Positions 28,119 through 38,154 of a stretch of 64,000 nt of DNA are shown here, piece by piece. The number at the start of each line of letters is the position of its first letter. Position 1 is the stretch's first letter. The translations under genes and the position numbers were made by a program. The notes below the pieces were generated by a model, which saw only the letters and a program-made list of their open reading frames with translations, was not told the origin of the DNA and made no database searches. This stretch comes from Pseudomonas sp. gcc21 (lineage in GTDB: Bacteria; Pseudomonadota; Gammaproteobacteria; Pseudomonadales; Pseudomonadaceae). The stretch covers positions 3,782,001 to 3,846,000 of the forward strand of contig NZ_CP051625.1 of assembly GCF_012844345.1 (NCBI RefSeq). The letters run 5' to 3'.

Positions 28119-29315
28119 TCAGAGACTTTCCACGAAGCGCCGGATGCGTTGCGCAGCCTCGATGCAGTCGGCCAGCGGCGCGACCAGCGCCATGCGCACG
28201 CGTCCGGCACCCGGGTTATAGCCGTCCACGTCACGTGACAGATAACGCCCCGGTACCACCGATACGTTTTGCTCGGCAAGCAAGCGGCGAGTGAAGCTCT
28301 CATCATCTATCGGTGTTTTCGGCCAGAGATAGAAGCCTGCATCCGGACGTTGTACGTCGAGCACGTCACCGAGAATATCCAGCACCGCGTCGAACTTGGC
28401 CTGGTATTGCTCGCGGTTATCCTCCACGTGTTTCTCGTCCTGCCAGGCAGCAATACTCGCCAGCTGGGTCTGCACCGGCATGGCGCAGCCGTGATAGGTC
28501 CGATAGGTCAGGTAAGGTTTCAGCAGATTGGCATCCCCGGCGACGAATCCTGAACGCAGGCCAGGCAGGTTCGAGCGTTTGGACAGGCTATGAAATACCA
28601 CGCAGCGGGCGAAGTCATTCCGGCCCATGTCGGCACACGCCTGCAGCAGACCGACCGGAGCCGGCTGGCCAGGCGTGTAGATTTCGCTGTAGCACTCATC
28701 CGAAGCGATGATGAAGTCGTGCTGATCAGCCAGGCGGATCAATTGCTGTAGTGTTTCCAGGTCTATCACCGCTCCGGTGGGGTTGCCCGGCGTGCAGATG
28801 AACAGCAGCTGGCAGCGCTGCCAAACGTCTGCGGGAACGGCCGAGAAATCAGGCACGAAGTGATTGGAAGCATCACACGCCAGATAGTGCGGCTCTACCC
28901 CGGCCAGAAACGCTGCGCCTTCATAAATCTGATAAAAAGGATTCGGGCTGACTACCAGGCCCTGCGGATCACGCCTGACCGCGGCCTGTGTAAAAGAAAA
29001 CAAGGCTTCGCGGGTGCCATTCACCGGAATCACATTGGCATCGGGACTCAGACTGCCGGCCGGCAGATCGAAGCGGCGGGTAAGCCAGTCGGCGATGGAA
29101 GTGCGCAGCTCCGGGGTGCCAGCGGTGGTCGGGTAAACCGCGGCCTTGGCGAGATTCTGGCTCAGCGCATCCAACACAAACTCGGGCGAGGCATGCTTGG
29201 GCTCACCGATGGATAGCGCGATCGGGCGCAGCGCCGGATTGGCTACGACGTCGACGATCAACGCACGCAGTTTCTCGAACGGGTAGGGCTGCAGGCGTTG
29301 CAGATCGGTGTTCAT
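28119..29315 (-). CDS. dapC: N-succinyldiaminopimelate aminotransferase
   Basis: PLP enzyme (fold type I) that transaminates N-succinyl-2-amino-6-oxopimelate in the lysine/DAP pathway. 398 residues. The PLP lysine is in HSLSKRSNLPG (about 240-250), with TPGNPTGAV and SDECYSEIY as the other cofactor-binding stretches. Start ATG 29315. It follows glnD by 12 bases and precedes the arsC-like gene by 84 bases. DapC assignment rests on family pattern plus its dap neighbours. Confidence 0.92.
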   Translation of the reverse strand: MNTDLQRLQPYPFEKLRALIVDVVANPALRPIALSIGEPKHASPEFVLDALSQNLAKAAVYPTTAGTPELRTSIADWLTRRFDLPAGSLSPDANVIPVNGTREALFSFTQAAVRRDPQGLVVSPNPFYQIYEGAAFLAGVEPHYLACDASNHFVPDFSAVPADVWQRCQLLFICTPGNPTGAVIDLETLQQLIRLADQHDFIIASDECYSEIYTPGQPAPVGLLQACADMGRNDFARCVVFHSLSKRSNLPGLRSGFVAGDANLLKPYLTYRTYHGCAMPVQTQLASIAAWQDEKHVEDNREQYQAKFDAVLDILGDVLDVQRPDAGFYLWPKTPIDDESFTRRLLAEQNVSVVPGRYLSRDVDGYNPGAGRVRMALVAPLADCIEAAQRIRRFVESL

Positions 29316-29327
29316 CCGAAGATTTCC

Positions 29328-32030
29328 TTAATGCCGGGTCGCGATGTCATGCGAGCGGTTGTGATCAGATTGATAGTTGGAACCCAGGGTTTCGACAATG
29401 GTGGACTGCAGGCTGGCGCACAGATCCGGGTCCGATAACGGCTCATTGTTGGCATCGGTGAGGACGAATACGTCGTCTACACGTTCGCCCAGCGTGACGA
29501 TTTTGGCGTTCTGCACGCTGATATCGAAATCCAGGAAAATCTTGCCCATGCGCGCCAGCAAGCCCGGACGGTCAGGTGCGCTGAGCTCGAGGATTGTGTG
29601 CTGACCGCCGTGATCGTTGAAGATGGTGACCTCGGGCGGAAAGGCGAAATGCTTGAGCTGGCGCGCGACGCGGCGCTGAATGATGGACGGATAGGAGTCA
29701 GGATCAGACAGTGCGTCAACCAGGCCCCGTTTGATCTGCTTGATGCGCTCAGGATTGTCGCCAATGGATTCGCCGTCGGCGTCCAGAACGATGTAGTTGT
29801 CCAGGCTGAACCGCCCCGTCGAGGTAATGACGCGGGCATCCTGAATGCTCAGGTTGAGCTGATCCATCGCGGCAACTGTCACGGCAAACAGGTCGTTCTG
29901 CTCGGGGGTATAGATGAAGATCTGCGTCGCTCCTTCAAACTCGCGCTGAGCGGTCTCCTTGATCAGCACTAGCGGTACGTGCTTGTCGGCATGCTGCGCG
30001 ATAGCTTCGGTGTGCCAGGCGATATCGTTGGCGGTATGCCGAAGGAAATAGTCTTCTCCCAGGTGCTCCCAGAGCGCCTCGACGTCTTCTTCGTCTATGC
30101 CGCTACGCACCAGAATGTCCAGCGCCGCCTGCTGGGTCTGATGGATATGCTCGTCCCGGTTGGGCGGATTTTCCAGTCCGCGGCGCAGCGCTCGCTTGGT
30201 TTCGGTATACAGCTGACGCAGCAGGGAGGCGCGCCACGAATTCCACAGGGTCGGGTTGGTGGCGTTGATATCGGCGATGGTCAGCACGTACAAGTAATCC
30301 AGGCGTACCTGATTGCCCACGCGCAGCGCGAAATCATGAATGATCTGTGGATCGGAAATGTCCTTGCGCTGCGCTGTAGTGGACATCAGCAGATGATTGC
30401 CCACCAACCAGCTGACCAGATGGGTATCCCACGCGGGCAGCTTATGGCGTTTGCAGAAAATTTCGGCATCCACGGCGCCCAGCTCGGAGTGGTCTCCGCC
30501 CCGGCCCTTGGCGATATCGTGATATAGCCCGGCCATGTACAGCAGATCCGGCTTGGGCAGGCGATTGAATATGCGCCATGCCAGCGGGTACTTCTCCTGG
30601 TAATCAGCGTATCCCAGCTTGCGCAGGTGCTTGATCAGGTTGAGCGTATGCGCGTCGACGGTATAGATGTGAAAGAGGTCGTGCTGCATCTGTCCGACGA
30701 TCTTGCCGAACTCAGGCAGGTAGCGTCCCAGAATCCCGTAGCGATTCATTCGTCGCAGATTGCGATGGATGCCCTGCCGGCAACGCAGCAACTCGATGAA
30801 CAGGCTGGTGTTCTGGATATCGCTGCGAAAATCATCGTCAATGAGATGCCGATGGTCGCGTAATAGCCGGATAGTCCCCGCGCGCACGCCACGTATCTCA
30901 ACGTGCTGGGCCATCAGCAGGAAAATCTCAAGCAGCGCGGAGGGGGTGCGTTTGAAAACCTGCTCGTCCGTTACCTCAATGTAATGATCGCGGATGCGAA
31001 AACGGTCATTGAGCGGGGTGATGTCCGCAGCTTCGGCATCGCGCAGCAGAATCTCCTCGAAGTGCTGCATCAGCAGATCATTCAGCTGCGACAGAGACAT
31101 CACCACCCGGAAGTAACGCTGCATGAAGCTTTCGACGCCGAGCTTGGTGTCGTTGTCTTCATAGCCGAGCAACTGGGCGAGGGCGCGCTGATGGTCGAAC
31201 AGCAGGCGATCTTCAGCGCGGCCCGCCAGATGGTGCAGCGCGAAGCGTACCTTCCACAGAAAAGCCTGGCCGGATGCGAGGATCTGATACTCGGGCTCGT
31301 TGACGAAGCCACGGTCAACCAGCTGACGCAGGTCGCTGGTACCGAAATGACGGAGTGCCACCCAGCCAATGGTCTGGATGTCACGCAGGCCACCCGGGGA
31401 GCCTTTGACGTTGGGTTCCAGGTTGTATTCGGTGTCGTTGAACTTGGCGTGGCGCGCCTGCTGTTCCGCCCGCTTGGCGCGGAAGAACTCAGCGTCACTC
31501 CACATCTTATCGGTGCCGATGTTGGCGATCATTGCCTGGCGCAGGTCTTCGTCGCCGGCCAGGGTGCGCGACTCCATCAGATTGGTGATGACGGTAATGT
31601 CGGCGCGTGCCTCTTCCTGACACTGGGCAACCGAACGCACACTCTGTCCCACTTCCAGCCCTATGTCCCAGAGCAACATCAGAAATTCTTCGATGGAGTC
31701 GCGGTAGGCGTCTGCGTTGTCGTCACGCAACAGAATCAGAAGGTCGATATCGGAATGGGGGTGCAGCTCACCGCGACCATAACCGCCGACGGCCAGCAGG
31801 GCGATATTCGGATCCTGCGCGCAGGCCAGCCGGCTCCAGGCCTGGGTGAGTATCTGATCGGTAAACCAGGCCCGGTCGTGCACCAGCTTGCGTATGTCGC
31901 GGCCGCCATTGAAGCGCACTTTGAGGACGTGGTCGGCATGCTTGATAGCTTTCTTGAAGGCGGCGACAGGGCTGCTCTTCAGGGCCAGCTCAGCTTGAAA
32001 CTGGCCCCGGTCGAAAAGTTCGTGATCCAC
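29328..32030 (-). CDS. glnD: Bifunctional [protein-PII] uridylyltransferase / uridylyl-removing enzyme
   Basis: Glutamine sensor that uridylylates and deuridylylates PII (GlnB/GlnK). 900 residues. The nucleotidyltransferase motif [15 protein letters not shown] is at 82-96, the HD hydrolase motif [16 protein letters not shown] near 510-525, and two C-terminal ACT domains (about 705-790 and 815-890; [14 protein letters not shown] in the second) bind glutamine. Start is GTG 32030 with GAGGG upstream. It lies 29 bases behind map. Confidence 0.96.
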   Translation of the reverse strand: MDHELFDRGQFQAELALKSSPVAAFKKAIKHADHVLKVRFNGGRDIRKLVHDRAWFTDQILTQAWSRLACAQDPNIALLAVGGYGRGELHPHSDIDLLILLRDDNADAYRDSIEEFLMLLWDIGLEVGQSVRSVAQCQEEARADITVITNLMESRTLAGDEDLRQAMIANIGTDKMWSDAEFFRAKRAEQQARHAKFNDTEYNLEPNVKGSPGGLRDIQTIGWVALRHFGTSDLRQLVDRGFVNEPEYQILASGQAFLWKVRFALHHLAGRAEDRLLFDHQRALAQLLGYEDNDTKLGVESFMQRYFRVVMSLSQLNDLLMQHFEEILLRDAEAADITPLNDRFRIRDHYIEVTDEQVFKRTPSALLEIFLLMAQHVEIRGVRAGTIRLLRDHRHLIDDDFRSDIQNTSLFIELLRCRQGIHRNLRRMNRYGILGRYLPEFGKIVGQMQHDLFHIYTVDAHTLNLIKHLRKLGYADYQEKYPLAWRIFNRLPKPDLLYMAGLYHDIAKGRGGDHSELGAVDAEIFCKRHKLPAWDTHLVSWLVGNHLLMSTTAQRKDISDPQIIHDFALRVGNQVRLDYLYVLTIADINATNPTLWNSWRASLLRQLYTETKRALRRGLENPPNRDEHIHQTQQAALDILVRSGIDEEDVEALWEHLGEDYFLRHTANDIAWHTEAIAQHADKHVPLVLIKETAQREFEGATQIFIYTPEQNDLFAVTVAAMDQLNLSIQDARVITSTGRFSLDNYIVLDADGESIGDNPERIKQIKRGLVDALSDPDSYPSIIQRRVARQLKHFAFPPEVTIFNDHGGQHTILELSAPDRPGLLARMGKIFLDFDISVQNAKIVTLGERVDDVFVLTDANNEPLSDPDLCASLQSTIVETLGSNYQSDHNRSHDIATRH

Positions 32031-32059
32031 GGTAATGCCCTCGGTATGGCGTGCGCCGC

Positions 32060-32848
32060 TTACCTGAAGCTCTCTTCCTTACGCAGGGTAAGTACTTCAT
32101 AGCCATCGGCGGTGACCAGTACAGTGTGTTCCCACTGCATGGACATCTTGCGGTCCTTGGTGATGGCGGTCCAGCCATCGCCCAGCAGGCGGGTTTCGGC
32201 GCGGCCCTGGTTGATCATTGGCTCGATGGTGAAGGTCATGCCTTCTTTCAGTTCGATTCCAGTGCCGGCGCGGCCATAATGCAGCACCTGGGGCTCTTCG
32301 TGGAATACCTTGCCGATGCCGTGACCGCAATATTCGCGCACGACACTGTAATGATTGGCGTGAGCGTGGGTCTGGATCACGTGGCCGATGTCTCCGAGGC
32401 GAGCGCCGGGACGGACCACCGAGATACCTTTATACATACATTCCTGCGTGACCCGGGCGAGCCGCTCCATCCACTCGGGCACATCACCCACCAGAAACAT
32501 CTTGCTGGTGTCGCCGTGGTAGCCATCCTTGATAACGGTAACGTCGATGTTGAGTGCGTCACCGCTCTTCAGTGGTTTCTCGTTGGGGATACCATGGCAG
32601 ACGACGTGGTTGATCGAGGTGCATATGGACTTGGGGAAAGGGATCCGGTCGGGCGCGCCACCGTAGTTCAGAGGGGCGGGGATGGCCTTCTGCACGTTGA
32701 CGATGTAGTCGTGGCAGATACGGTCCAGCTCTTCCGTTGTAACGCCCGGTCTGACATGCTCACCGATCATCTCCAGGACTTCAGCGGCCAGCCGACCAGC
32801 GATGCGCATACCGGCGATATCTTCCGGAGTCTTGATGGTAACTGTCAT
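32060..32848 (-). CDS. map: Methionine aminopeptidase, type I
   Basis: Removes the initiator Met from nascent proteins. 262 residues from ATG 32848, giving [10 protein letters not shown]; a longer in-frame start at 32920 would add a non-conserved 24-residue lead. Metal ligands Asp (LNIDVT), Asp (YHGDTSKMF), His ([12 protein letters not shown]), Glu (FTIEPMI) and Glu (QWEHTVLV) are all present. Divergent from rpsB, the usual arrangement in gammaproteobacteria. Confidence 0.96.
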   Translation of the reverse strand: MTVTIKTPEDIAGMRIAGRLAAEVLEMIGEHVRPGVTTEELDRICHDYIVNVQKAIPAPLNYGGAPDRIPFPKSICTSINHVVCHGIPNEKPLKSGDALNIDVTVIKDGYHGDTSKMFLVGDVPEWMERLARVTQECMYKGISVVRPGARLGDIGHVIQTHAHANHYSVVREYCGHGIGKVFHEEPQVLHYGRAGTGIELKEGMTFTIEPMINQGRAETRLLGDGWTAITKDRKMSMQWEHTVLVTADGYEVLTLRKEESFR

Positions 32849-33004
32849 TGGTTGGGCTCTCTCGATTACGACGCCTGAACTGGCGTGGGGGCTAAACAAG
32901 CTCCGCAGTTTATCAGACATGCAGGGGGGTGTTCACCAGCCATGCGGGAGGTAGGTGTGATGACCGTCCGGCAACTTCTTATTTCCGCAGCTCTCTCGAT
33001 ATGG

Positions 33005-33010
33005 TATAAA
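33005..33010 (+). promoter_or_regulatory. Candidate -10 element of the rpsB promoter
   Basis: TATAAA followed by a GC-rich discriminator (GCGCCGCGCC), the pattern of stringently controlled translation genes. The -35 region is weak (TTTCCG around 32982-32987, 17 bp away). Confidence 0.5.
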
Positions 33011-33152
33011 GCGCCGCGCCTGGGAGAACTCAACTATCTGCACTCAGGCGAAAACTGAAACCGCACACGTATCGACACATTGTCCTGGGTGCCCTTCGGG
33101 GTTGGACTCTGGGATACGTGGAGGCTCAACCCGATATATATTTGGAGCTGTC
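33011..33152 (+). promoter_or_regulatory. rpsB leader RNA, probable ribosomal protein S2 autoregulatory element
   Basis: The 142-nt leader folds around CACGTATC (33066-33073) paired with GATACGTG (33113-33120), enclosing GTCC/GGAC (33082-33085 / 33104-33107) and CCC-TTCG-GGG (33092-33101). The GATACGTGGAGGC stretch is the conserved core of the gammaproteobacterial rpsB leader, through which S2 represses rpsB-tsf. Matching is by eye. The map-rpsB gap (32849-33152) holds no other feature. Confidence 0.75.
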
Positions 33153-33896
33153 ATGACTCAAGTATCAATGCGCGATATGCTGAAGGCCGGTGCGCACTTC
33201 GGCCACCAGACCCGTTACTGGAACCCGAAGATGGGCAAGTACATCTTCGGCGCTCGCAACAAGATCCACATCATCAACCTTGAAAAGACCATGCCCCTGT
33301 TCCACGACGCTCTGAGCTTCGTTGAAAAGCTGGCTTCCGGTAAGAACAAGGTATTGTTTGTTGGCACCAAGCGCGCTGCCAGCAAGATCATTGCTGAAGA
33401 AGCCACCCGTGCCGGCATGCCGTATGTCGATCACCGCTGGTTGGGCGGCATGCTCACCAACTACAAGACCATCCGTGCTTCCATCAAGCGTCTGCGTGAC
33501 CTTGAAACTCAGTCCCAGGACGGCACTTTCTCCAAGCTGACCAAGAAAGAGGCGCTGATGCGTACTCGCGATCTGGAAAAGCTGGATCGTGGTCTGGGCG
33601 GTATCAAGGATATGGGCGGCCTGCCTGACGCAATGTTCGTTATCGACGTTGAGCACGAGCGCATTGCTATCACCGAAGCCAACAAGCTGGGCATCCCGGT
33701 TATCGGTATCGTTGATACCAACAGCAGCCCGGACGGCATCGATTACGTCATCCCGGGTAACGACGACGCTATCCGCGCGATCCGTCTGTACGCAGCAGCC
33801 ATGGCTGATGCTGTGCTGAGCGGCAAGAACAACACCGGCGGCGCCGACGAGTTCGTTGAAGAGTCCGCACCGGCTGCTGAGGCACCTCAGGGCTAA
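33153..33896 (+). CDS. rpsB: 30S ribosomal protein S2
   Basis: Small-subunit protein needed for S1 binding. 247 residues. Typical start [19 protein letters not shown], the S2 signature RWLGGMLTN and a Lys-rich middle; the acidic tail ([16 protein letters not shown]) is usual in pseudomonads. Start ATG 33153 has TTTGGAGC upstream; an earlier in-frame start at 33102 falls inside the leader structure. First gene of rpsB-tsf. Confidence 0.97.
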   Translation: MTQVSMRDMLKAGAHFGHQTRYWNPKMGKYIFGARNKIHIINLEKTMPLFHDALSFVEKLASGKNKVLFVGTKRAASKIIAEEATRAGMPYVDHRWLGGMLTNYKTIRASIKRLRDLETQSQDGTFSKLTKKEALMRTRDLEKLDRGLGGIKDMGGLPDAMFVIDVEHERIAITEANKLGIPVIGIVDTNSSPDGIDYVIPGNDDAIRAIRLYAAAMADAVLSGKNNTGGADEFVEESAPAAEAPQG

Positions 33897-33925
33897 GGGC
33901 TCGCGGCGAGGTTCAAGCCGTATTG

Positions 33926-33950
33926 AAAAGGGGGCTATGCCCCCTTTTTT
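33926..33950 (+). terminator. Terminator/attenuator between rpsB and tsf
   Basis: AAAAGGGGGC (33926-33935) pairs with GCCCCCTTTT (33939-33948) over a TAT loop, followed by further T. As in E. coli, an intrinsic hairpin between rpsB and tsf probably lets part of the transcripts read into tsf. Confidence 0.85.
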
Positions 33951-34033
33951 GCCATATCTTTTTGCAACACTGATACGGCTGTCTGCGAATTTCCCGGGCA
34001 GCTCAAAATCAAGCAATTCAGAGGAATATCTCT

Positions 34034-34903
34034 ATGACACAGATTACTGCAGCCATGGTTAAAGAACTGCGCGAGCGCACTGGCCAGGGCATGATGGATT
34101 GCAAAAAGGCGCTCAACGCTGCCGGCGGCGATATCGAAAAAGCGATTGACGACATGCGTGCTGCGGGTTCGATCAAGGCTGCCAAAAAAGCAGGCAACAT
34201 TGCTGCTGAAGGCGCTATCGCGGTCAAGGTTGCTGATGACAACAAGACTGCTGTGATCATCGAAGTCAATTCTCAGACCGACTTCCTGGCGCTGCAGGAC
34301 GACTTCAAGGGTTTTGTTAATGAGACTCTGGATAAGGCCTTCGCTGCCGGTTATACCGACGCCGCGCCGCTGATCGCTGATCAGGAAAGCGCCCGTGAAG
34401 CGCTGGTGGCCAAGACTGGCGAGAACGTCAATATCCGTCGTCTGACCCGCATCGAGGGCGACGTGATCGGCGCCTACCTGCACGGTCACCGTATCGGTGT
34501 TGTCGTTACCCTGAATGGCGGCACTGTCGAGCTGGCGCGTGATATCGCCATGCACGTAGCGGCAAGCAATCCGCAGTTCCTTGATCCTTCCCAGGTGTCC
34601 GAGGAAGCGATTGCCAAGGAAAAGGAAATTTTCCTGGCGCTGAATGCCGAGAAGATTGCCGGCAAGCCGGATAATATCGTCGAGAACATGGTCAAGGGCC
34701 GGATCAACAAGTTCCTGTCCGAAGCCAGCCTGGTTGACCAGCAGTTCGTCAAGGATCCTGAAGTCAAGGTCGGCGAACTGGCCAAGAAGGCCGGTGCCGA
34801 GATCGTTTCCTTCGTTCGTTTCGAAGTGGGTGAAGGGATCGAGCGCGCTGAAGTTGACTTCGCTGCAGAGGTTGCGGCTCAGCTCGAAGCGTCCAAGAAG
34901 TAA
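34034..34903 (+). CDS. tsf: Elongation factor Ts
   Basis: Nucleotide-exchange factor that regenerates EF-Tu-GTP. 289 residues. N-terminal UBA-like module with LRERTGQGMMDCKKAL, then the EF-Tu contact TDFLALQDDF (about 80) and the core subdomains. Start ATG 34034 preceded by GAGGAA. It is followed by a strong terminator, so pyrH has its own promoter. Confidence 0.97.
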   Translation: MTQITAAMVKELRERTGQGMMDCKKALNAAGGDIEKAIDDMRAAGSIKAAKKAGNIAAEGAIAVKVADDNKTAVIIEVNSQTDFLALQDDFKGFVNETLDKAFAAGYTDAAPLIADQESAREALVAKTGENVNIRRLTRIEGDVIGAYLHGHRIGVVVTLNGGTVELARDIAMHVAASNPQFLDPSQVSEEAIAKEKEIFLALNAEKIAGKPDNIVENMVKGRINKFLSEASLVDQQFVKDPEVKVGELAKKAGAEIVSFVRFEVGEGIERAEVDFAAEVAAQLEASKK

Positions 34904-34967
34904 GATCCGTGCCGTTTAACCAGCGCACAGCGGTCGCTCTGAAAGAGCGTCTGTAATAAGGTTGATC

Positions 34968-35003
34968 AGAGGCTTCCCGCGTAGGCGGGAGGCCTCTTTT
35001 TTA
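34968..35003 (+). terminator. Intrinsic terminator of tsf
   Basis: A 13-bp stem AGAGGCTTCCCGC (34968-34980) / GCGGGAGGCCTCT (34985-34997), one G-T and one mismatch, with a GTAG loop and a T6 tract. A second small hairpin CGCTCT-GAA-AGAGCG precedes it at 34935-34949. Confidence 0.9.
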
Positions 35004-35113
35004 GGAAACACTGAACAAGTAATCATCAGGAGTGTCTAGGGATGCGCTGAACAGCGCTCCCATGGTGAGACTTGTTGAGTTTTTTCTCCATTCCCACAGC
35101 AGGAGAGTCAAGC

Positions 35114-35848
35114 ATGGCCCAGGTACCCAGCAGTCGCCAGCCCAAATATAAAAGGATCCTTCTAAAGCTCAGCGGTGAAGCGCTGATGGGCACTGAAGAG
35201 TTCGGTATTGATCCAAAGGTTCTGGATCGTATGGCCTTGGAAGTGGGGCAGCTGGTAGGTATCGGTGTCCAGGTTGGTCTGGTGATCGGTGGCGGTAACC
35301 TGTTCCGTGGCGCTGCGCTGCACGCCGTTGGCATGGACCGTGTCACAGGCGACCACATGGGCATGCTGGCCACTGTCATGAACGGCCTGGCCATGCGCGA
35401 CGCGCTCGAACGCTCCAATATCCAGACCCGGGTGATGTCCGCCATTACCATGGAAGGCGTTACCGAACATTACGACCGGCGCAAGGCCATGCGCTACCTT
35501 GCCGGGGGCGACGTGGTAATATTTTCCGCCGGGACCGGCAACCCCTTCTTTACCACTGATACTGCTGCCTGCTTGCGCGGCATCGAAGTGGACGCCGATG
35601 TGGTCCTCAAGGCCACCAAGGTCGACGGGGTGTACAACGCTGATCCGATGAAAGACCCGAACGCCGAACGTTTCGATAAGCTGACCTACGACCAGGTCCT
35701 GGATCTCAAGCTGGGTGTGATGGATCTGACTGCCATTTGCCTGATCCGCGATCACAAGATGCCGTTACGGGTATTTAACATGAACAAGCCCGGCGCGCTG
35801 CTGAATGCAGTAGTAGGAAGCGCCGAGGGAACTCTGATCGAGGACTAG
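35114..35848 (+). CDS. pyrH: Uridylate kinase
   Basis: Phosphorylates UMP to UDP; amino-acid-kinase fold, hexameric, unlike eukaryotic UMP kinase. 244 residues. KLSGEALMG at the N-terminus, [16 protein letters not shown] and [13 protein letters not shown] are the nucleotide- and UMP-binding motifs. ATG 35114 follows AGGAGAG; an in-frame start at 35072 is not supported. Followed two bases later by frr. Confidence 0.96.
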   Translation: MAQVPSSRQPKYKRILLKLSGEALMGTEEFGIDPKVLDRMALEVGQLVGIGVQVGLVIGGGNLFRGAALHAVGMDRVTGDHMGMLATVMNGLAMRDALERSNIQTRVMSAITMEGVTEHYDRRKAMRYLAGGDVVIFSAGTGNPFFTTDTAACLRGIEVDADVVLKATKVDGVYNADPMKDPNAERFDKLTYDQVLDLKLGVMDLTAICLIRDHKMPLRVFNMNKPGALLNAVVGSAEGTLIED

Positions 35849-35850
35849 TA

Positions 35851-36408
35851 ATGATCAACGAAATCAAGAAAGACGCGCAGGAGCGCATGAAGAAGTCGGT
35901 GGAATCGCTGGAGCATGCCTTTGCCAAGATTCGCACTGGTCGCGCTCATCCGAGCATTCTCGACACGGTCATGGTCTCCTACTACGGAGCCGATACGCCG
36001 CTACGGCAGGTCGCCAACGTGAACGTTGAAGATTCCAGAACGTTGGCGCTTACCGTTTTTGACCGGAGCATGATTCAGGCCGTTGAAAAGGCAATCATGA
36101 CGTCTGATCTGGGCCTTAATCCGTCCACCGCCGGTACGACCATCCGCGTGCCGATGCCGGCTCTGACTGAAGAAACCCGCAAGGGCTACACCAAGCAGGC
36201 TCGCTCCGAAGCCGAGAACGCCCGCGTAGCGGTGCGGAATATCCGTCGTGATGCTTTGGGTCAGTTGAAGGATCTGCAGAAAGAGAAAGAGATCAGCGAG
36301 GACGAAGAACGTCGTGCCGCTGACGAAGTGCAGAAGCTGACAGACAAATTCATCGCCGAGGTCGACAAGGCATTGGAAGCCAAGGAAGCGGATCTGATGG
36401 CCATCTAA
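35851..36408 (+). CDS. frr: Ribosome recycling factor
   Basis: Splits post-termination ribosomes with EF-G. 185 residues, the family length. The three-helix bundle is recognisable with [14 protein letters not shown] near 26-39 and the C-terminal helix [15 protein letters not shown]. Start ATG 35851. A 150-bp element with terminal inverted repeats begins directly after the stop codon. Confidence 0.97.
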   Translation: MINEIKKDAQERMKKSVESLEHAFAKIRTGRAHPSILDTVMVSYYGADTPLRQVANVNVEDSRTLALTVFDRSMIQAVEKAIMTSDLGLNPSTAGTTIRVPMPALTEETRKGYTKQARSEAENARVAVRNIRRDALGQLKDLQKEKEISEDEERRAADEVQKLTDKFIAEVDKALEAKEADLMAI

Positions 36409-36558
36409 GGAAGCCTCTGAAGAACGTAGCGAGCGTCAGGCAAGGCGAAATCCGACAAAACGCGCACCGGCTGGGGTACCAGCGTACGGGTTGCAAATGC
36501 GCATTTGAGTGGGTTTCAACACAGCATGACTGCGTGCAGTCGTTATTCAGGGTCATCC
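36409..36558. mobile_element. Possible MITE-like element between frr and uppS
   Basis: Terminal inverted repeats: 36409-36426 (GGAAGCCTCTGAAGAACG) matches the reverse complement of 36541-36558 at 14 of 18 positions. Inside are a 14-bp perfect palindrome CAAATGCGCATTTG (36494-36507) and GACTGC-GT-GCAGTC (36528-36541). No gene fits and no clear target duplication is seen. GGAAGCxTCTGAA ends are common on small non-autonomous elements in pseudomonads, as I recall; a genome-wide copy search would decide. Confidence 0.5.
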
Positions 36559-36583
36559 TGCGGTCCTCATCCCAAGTGATGAT

Positions 36584-37339
36584 ATGAAACAACAGACAGT
36601 AATCAGCCCTTCATCACCCGACAATCCGCGGCATGTTGCGATCATCATGGATGGTAACAACCGCTGGGCACGCAAACGCTTCATGCCTGGGGTGGCAGGT
36701 CACAAGGCAGGTGTCGACGCCGTCCGCGCGGTGATCGAGGTGTGCGCCGAAGAAGGCGTTGAGGTGCTTACCTTGTTCGCCTTCTCCAGTGAGAACTGGA
36801 GTCGTCCTGAAGAGGAAGTCGGCGCGCTGATGGAGTTGTTCCTGCGCGCGTTACGGCGCGAAGTACGCAAGTTGAGTGAGAATGGCATTCGCCTGCGCAT
36901 TATCGGTGACCGTTCCAGATTCTCGGCTGAACTTCAGAAGGCCATGGCAGATGCCGAGGCGGTGACAGCGAAGGGTCGCCGTATGACTCTGGTCGTCGCA
37001 GCGAACTATGGCGGTAAATGGGACATGGCTCAGGCTGCCAGAGCGCTCGCCAGTGACGCGGCGGCTGGCCGGATTGATCCGGCGAACATCGCGGAAGACG
37101 ACTTTCAGGCTCGCTTGAGCACGGCAGAATGGCCTTTGCCTGACCTGTGTATCCGTACCGGTGGTGAGCGACGCATCAGCAACTTCCTGTTGTGGCAGCT
37201 CGCGTACGCCGAGCTGTATTTTTCCGATCTGTACTGGCCGGATTTCAAGCATGAAGCCATGCGCGGCGCGTTGGCCGATTTTGCCGGTCGTCAGCGTCGT
37301 TTCGGTAAAACCAGCGAACAAATAGCGGCGGAATCCTGA
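36584..37339 (+). CDS. uppS: Undecaprenyl diphosphate synthase (UppS)
   Basis: cis-Prenyltransferase that makes the C55 carrier lipid for peptidoglycan and O-antigen. 251 residues. The catalytic Asp is in IIMDGNNRWA (about 26-35), with FSSENW and the C-terminal IRTGGERRISNFLLWQ. Start ATG 36584. Its TGA overlaps the cdsA ATG by one base, so the two are coupled. Confidence 0.96.
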   Translation: MKQQTVISPSSPDNPRHVAIIMDGNNRWARKRFMPGVAGHKAGVDAVRAVIEVCAEEGVEVLTLFAFSSENWSRPEEEVGALMELFLRALRREVRKLSENGIRLRIIGDRSRFSAELQKAMADAEAVTAKGRRMTLVVAANYGGKWDMAQAARALASDAAAGRIDPANIAEDDFQARLSTAEWPLPDLCIRTGGERRISNFLLWQLAYAELYFSDLYWPDFKHEAMRGALADFAGRQRRFGKTSEQIAAES

Positions 37340-38154
37340 TGTTGATGCAGCGAGTGATAACCGCGGTGGTCCTCGCGCCGCTGGCCGTCGCCGGCTTTGT
37401 TTTGCTGGATGGTGCCTGGTTTGCATTGTTTGTCGGCGCGATCGTGACGCTGGCGGCCTGGGAATGGGCGAGGCTGGGCGGCGAAACAACGCAGAAAGGT
37501 CGGATCATCTACGCGGTTGCGGTCGCATTGCTGCTGGTGGGGCTGTACCGGGACAGCTGGCCTGCGCAATATGTCCTGTTTCCGGCGCTCGCCTGGTGGA
37601 TCGTCGCTACGCTACTGATCATGCGCTATCCCAAGGGGCGCGGTTTGTGGGCCGGATCAATGATCTGCCAGTTATTCGGTTTGCTGGTATTGCTTCCAGC
37701 CTGGTATGGCCTGGTCTGGCTCAAGGCACAGGACAATGGCCTATGGTTGATTCTGGCGACCATGGTCCTGGTCTGGGGCGCTGATATCGGTGCCTATTTC
37801 GCGGGTAAGACCTGGGGTCGCCGCAAGCTGCGCCCCGCGGTGAGCCCTGGCAAAACCCTTGAGGGATTGTTGGGTGGCGTGCTCTTCACCCAGCTGTTGA
37901 CGCTGATCGCTCTGATCTATCTGGGTTGGAGTGCAGGCTCGGTGGTTCTGGGGCTCCTCGGCGCGCTGCTTGTTGTGTTGTTCTCAGTCGTAGGGGATCT
38001 GACCGAAAGCCTGTTCAAGCGTGAGCAGGGCCTCAAGGACAGCAGTAATCTGCTTCCCGGACATGGCGGCGTAATGGACAGGGTCGACAGTCTGACTGCA
38101 GCCATACCGGTCTTCGCCCTGTATTGGTTGTTTATCGGGAGTACGCTGGGGTGA
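37339..38154 (+). CDS. cdsA: Phosphatidate cytidylyltransferase
   Basis: Integral inner-membrane enzyme that makes CDP-diacylglycerol. 271 residues with seven or eight hydrophobic segments. The C-terminal signature [21 protein letters not shown]...DR (about 222-252) is complete. It overlaps uppS at the start and dxr at the stop (GTGA). Confidence 0.96.
   Translation: MLMQRVITAVVLAPLAVAGFVLLDGAWFALFVGAIVTLAAWEWARLGGETTQKGRIIYAVAVALLLVGLYRDSWPAQYVLFPALAWWIVATLLIMRYPKGRGLWAGSMICQLFGLLVLLPAWYGLVWLKAQDNGLWLILATMVLVWGADIGAYFAGKTWGRRKLRPAVSPGKTLEGLLGGVLFTQLLTLIALIYLGWSAGSVVLGLLGALLVVLFSVVGDLTESLFKREQGLKDSSNLLPGHGGVMDRVDSLTAAIPVFALYWLFIGSTLG

Noticed and set aside
30903..32102. 399-residue plus-strand frame across glnD
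   Set aside because: Shadow of glnD on the opposite strand; no RBS, no domain.
36350..36592. Possible small minus-strand gene over the frr-uppS gap
   Set aside because: It overlaps frr, is Cys-rich without pattern, and the gap is better explained as a structured repeat.
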